DNA of 6,439 nucleotides from an uncultured Lachnospiraceae bacterium (GTDB lineage: Bacteria; Bacillota; Clostridia; Lachnospirales; Lachnospiraceae). The notes under the pieces were generated by a model that searched no databases, was not told the origin of the DNA, and worked only from the letters and a program-made list of their open reading frames with translations. The DNA lies in the NCBI GenBank assembly GCA_944376975.1, contig CALWEE010000100.1, positions 1-6,439 on the forward strand, given 5' to 3'. This document shows positions 5,218 to 6,439 of the stretch, piece by piece. The stretch's first letter is position 1; each line of letters opens with the position of its first letter. Both the position numbers and the translations under genes were made by a program.

Positions 5218-6404
5218 TTCAATTCTTCGCGTGTTTCTTTAAAGCACTGGACGATCCGGTCGATATCCGCTTTTGTATGGGAGGCGCATACCTGGGTCCT
5301 TATACGGGCTTTTCCCTTCGGTACGACAGGATAAGAAAAGGCGACCACATAAATACCTTTTTCCAGCATTTTTTTCGCGTAAGCGGCGGCCAGATGCTCA
5401 TCGTAGAGCATGACAGGCACGATGGGATGGGTGCCGGGAATGATATCGAAACCGGCTTCCGTCAGTTGCTCCCTGTAATAAGCCGTCGTCTCTTCCAGGC
5501 TGTCTCTGAGGGCCGTATCTTTTTCAAGTTTTTCAAAGACTTTCAGGCTGGCGCCGACAACAGCCGGCGGTACAGTGTTGGAAAAAAGATACGGCCGGCT
5601 TTTCTGACGGAGAAGTTCAACGATCTCCTTTCTGCCGCTGGTATATCCGCCTGACGCGCCGCCGAGGGCCTTTCCCAATGTACCGGTAATGATGTCGACC
5701 CTTCCGGATACGCCGCAGTATTCCGGCGTACCTCTGCCTGTTTCGCCGACAAAACCGACGGCATGGCTGTCATCCACCATGACAAGGGCGCCGTAGGTAT
5801 CCGCCAGATCGCAGATCCCCTTCAGGTTCGCGATGATCCCATCCATGGAAAAAACGCCGTCCGTGGCGATCAGCTTGATCTGGGCGCCGGCTTCATCGGC
5901 CGCCCGCAATTGGGCTTCCAGATCGTTCATGTCATTGTTTTTATAACGGAACCGTTTCGCTTTGCAGAGCCGCACGCCGTCAATGATGCTGGCATGGTTC
6001 AGTTCATCGCTGATGACCGCGTCTTTTTCCGTAAGGAGGCTTTCAAATAATCCGCCGTTGGCGTCGAAACAGGACGCGTACAAGATCGTATCTTCCGTGC
6101 CAAGAAATTCGGATATCTTTCTTTCGAGCTGTTTGTGGATGTCCTGTGTCCCGCAGATGAAACGGACAGAAGCCAGTCCGTATCCCCGGTCGTCGTAAGC
6201 CGCTTTTGCCGCCTCGATCACTTCCGGATCGTCCCCGAGTCCCAGATAATTATTGGCGCACATATTCAGCAGTTTTTTGCCGTCCCGCGTCGTCACGCCG
6301 GCTCCCTGGGGCGACGCCAGCGGGATCTCGCCTTTATACAGGCCGTCCGCCTTGATGTCTTCCACTTCTTTCGCGAATATATCCAATGTCTCTCGTCTGT
6401 TCAC
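5214..6404 (-). CDS. kbl: Glycine C-acetyltransferase (2-amino-3-ketobutyrate CoA ligase)
   Basis: A 396-residue cytoplasmic PLP enzyme of the alpha-oxoamine synthase family. With threonine dehydrogenase it turns threonine into glycine and acetyl-CoA: it cleaves 2-amino-3-oxobutyrate using CoA. Visible marks are the N-terminal [21 protein letters not shown] (about 82-94), [10 protein letters not shown] (His137 stacks on PLP), [16 protein letters not shown] (Asp211, His214), the PLP-lysine motif [15 protein letters not shown] (Lys245) and [11 protein letters not shown]. Lys245 falls one residue from the E. coli Kbl lysine (244), and the length is close to E. coli (398). I chose the GTG at 6404 because AAGGAG (6412-6417) lies 7 bases before it; an in-frame GTG at 6422 (six residues longer, behind AAAGGA) cannot be excluded. 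No threonine dehydrogenase gene is in view; it may lie beyond the right edge. Related enzymes (BioF, HemA, SPT) are less likely given the near-identity of the active-site stretch to Kbl. Confidence 0.95.
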   Translation of the reverse strand: MNRRETLDIFAKEVEDIKADGLYKGEIPLASPQGAGVTTRDGKKLLNMCANNYLGLGDDPEVIEAAKAAYDDRGYGLASVRFICGTQDIHKQLERKISEFLGTEDTILYASCFDANGGLFESLLTEKDAVISDELNHASIIDGVRLCKAKRFRYKNNDMNDLEAQLRAADEAGAQIKLIATDGVFSMDGIIANLKGICDLADTYGALVMVDDSHAVGFVGETGRGTPEYCGVSGRVDIITGTLGKALGGASGGYTSGRKEIVELLRQKSRPYLFSNTVPPAVVGASLKVFEKLEKDTALRDSLEETTAYYREQLTEAGFDIIPGTHPIVPVMLYDEHLAAAYAKKMLEKGIYVVAFSYPVVPKGKARIRTQVCASHTKADIDRIVQCFKETREELK

Positions 6405-6411
6405 TGTGCTT

Positions 6412-6417
6412 CTCCTT
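6412..6417 (-). promoter_or_regulatory. Ribosome binding site that favours the GTG start of kbl
   Basis: AAGGAG on the minus strand lies 7 bases before the GTG at 6404. A second, weaker AAAGGA (6428-6433) precedes another in-frame GTG at 6422, so two starts compete. The stronger site and the E. coli-like numbering of the active-site lysine favour 6404. Confidence 0.6.
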
Positions 6418-6439
6418 TTCACGCTTTTTCCTTTATAGA

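Noticed and set aside
5196..5654. A 152-codon plus-strand frame opposite the 3' part of kbl.
   Set aside because: Shadow of a highly conserved enzyme gene; no start signals.
6405..6439. A glycine riboswitch or leader upstream of kbl.
   Set aside because: Only 35 bases upstream of the gene are in the window; nothing can be supported.
1..6439. Mobile element, prophage, CRISPR array or defence island.
   Set aside because: No transposase, integrase, terminal inverted repeats, spaced repeats or defence domains were seen; gene content is housekeeping and envelope-related.

Overview
This window looks like ordinary chromosomal DNA of a low-to-mid GC Gram-positive bacterium, most likely a clostridium (Lachnospiraceae-like). 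The signs are strong AGGAGG-type ribosome binding sites, two lipoproteins with short lysine/arginine-headed signal peptides and LxGC/LxAC lipoboxes, a Gram-positive style monofunctional transglycosylase, and extended -10 promoters. That placement is inferred from style and protein resemblance, not from a marker gene. No tRNA, rRNA, CRISPR, insertion sequence or phage gene is visible, and every gene appears intact.

Layout, left to right. An AI-2E family (PerM-like) membrane protein lies on the minus strand at 24-1262, with its own promoter in the 79-bp gap upstream. Next, also on the minus strand, is a secreted lipoprotein with a metallo-beta-lactamase fold of the ComEC C-terminal type (1342-2355). 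A 212-bp AT-rich divergent region (2356-2567) holds one promoter for each direction and a notable cluster of TGTAAG-like half sites. On the plus strand follows a membrane-anchored GT51 peptidoglycan glycosyltransferase without a transpeptidase domain (2568-3293). A stem-loop terminator sits between it and a convergent minus-strand cluster. In transcription order that cluster is: kbl (glycine C-acetyltransferase, 6404-5214), a two-part lipoprotein of unknown function (5086-4208), and a cytoplasmic phosphodiesterase/phosphatase of the alkaline phosphatase superfamily (4182-3358).

How they may work together: the lipoprotein and phosphatase are 25 bp apart and are very probably co-transcribed. 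kbl may be read into them, or they may start from a weak candidate promoter just after kbl. The transglycosylase and the metallo-beta-lactamase lipoprotein share a divergent control region and both act at the outer face of the membrane, so a joint envelope role is possible but not shown. I see no clear, previously undescribed multi-gene system. The best leads are the helically phased TGTAAG cluster in the divergent promoter, the surface lipoprotein with a ComEC-like hydrolase domain, and the uncharacterised lipoprotein paired with a serine-nucleophile phosphodiesterase.
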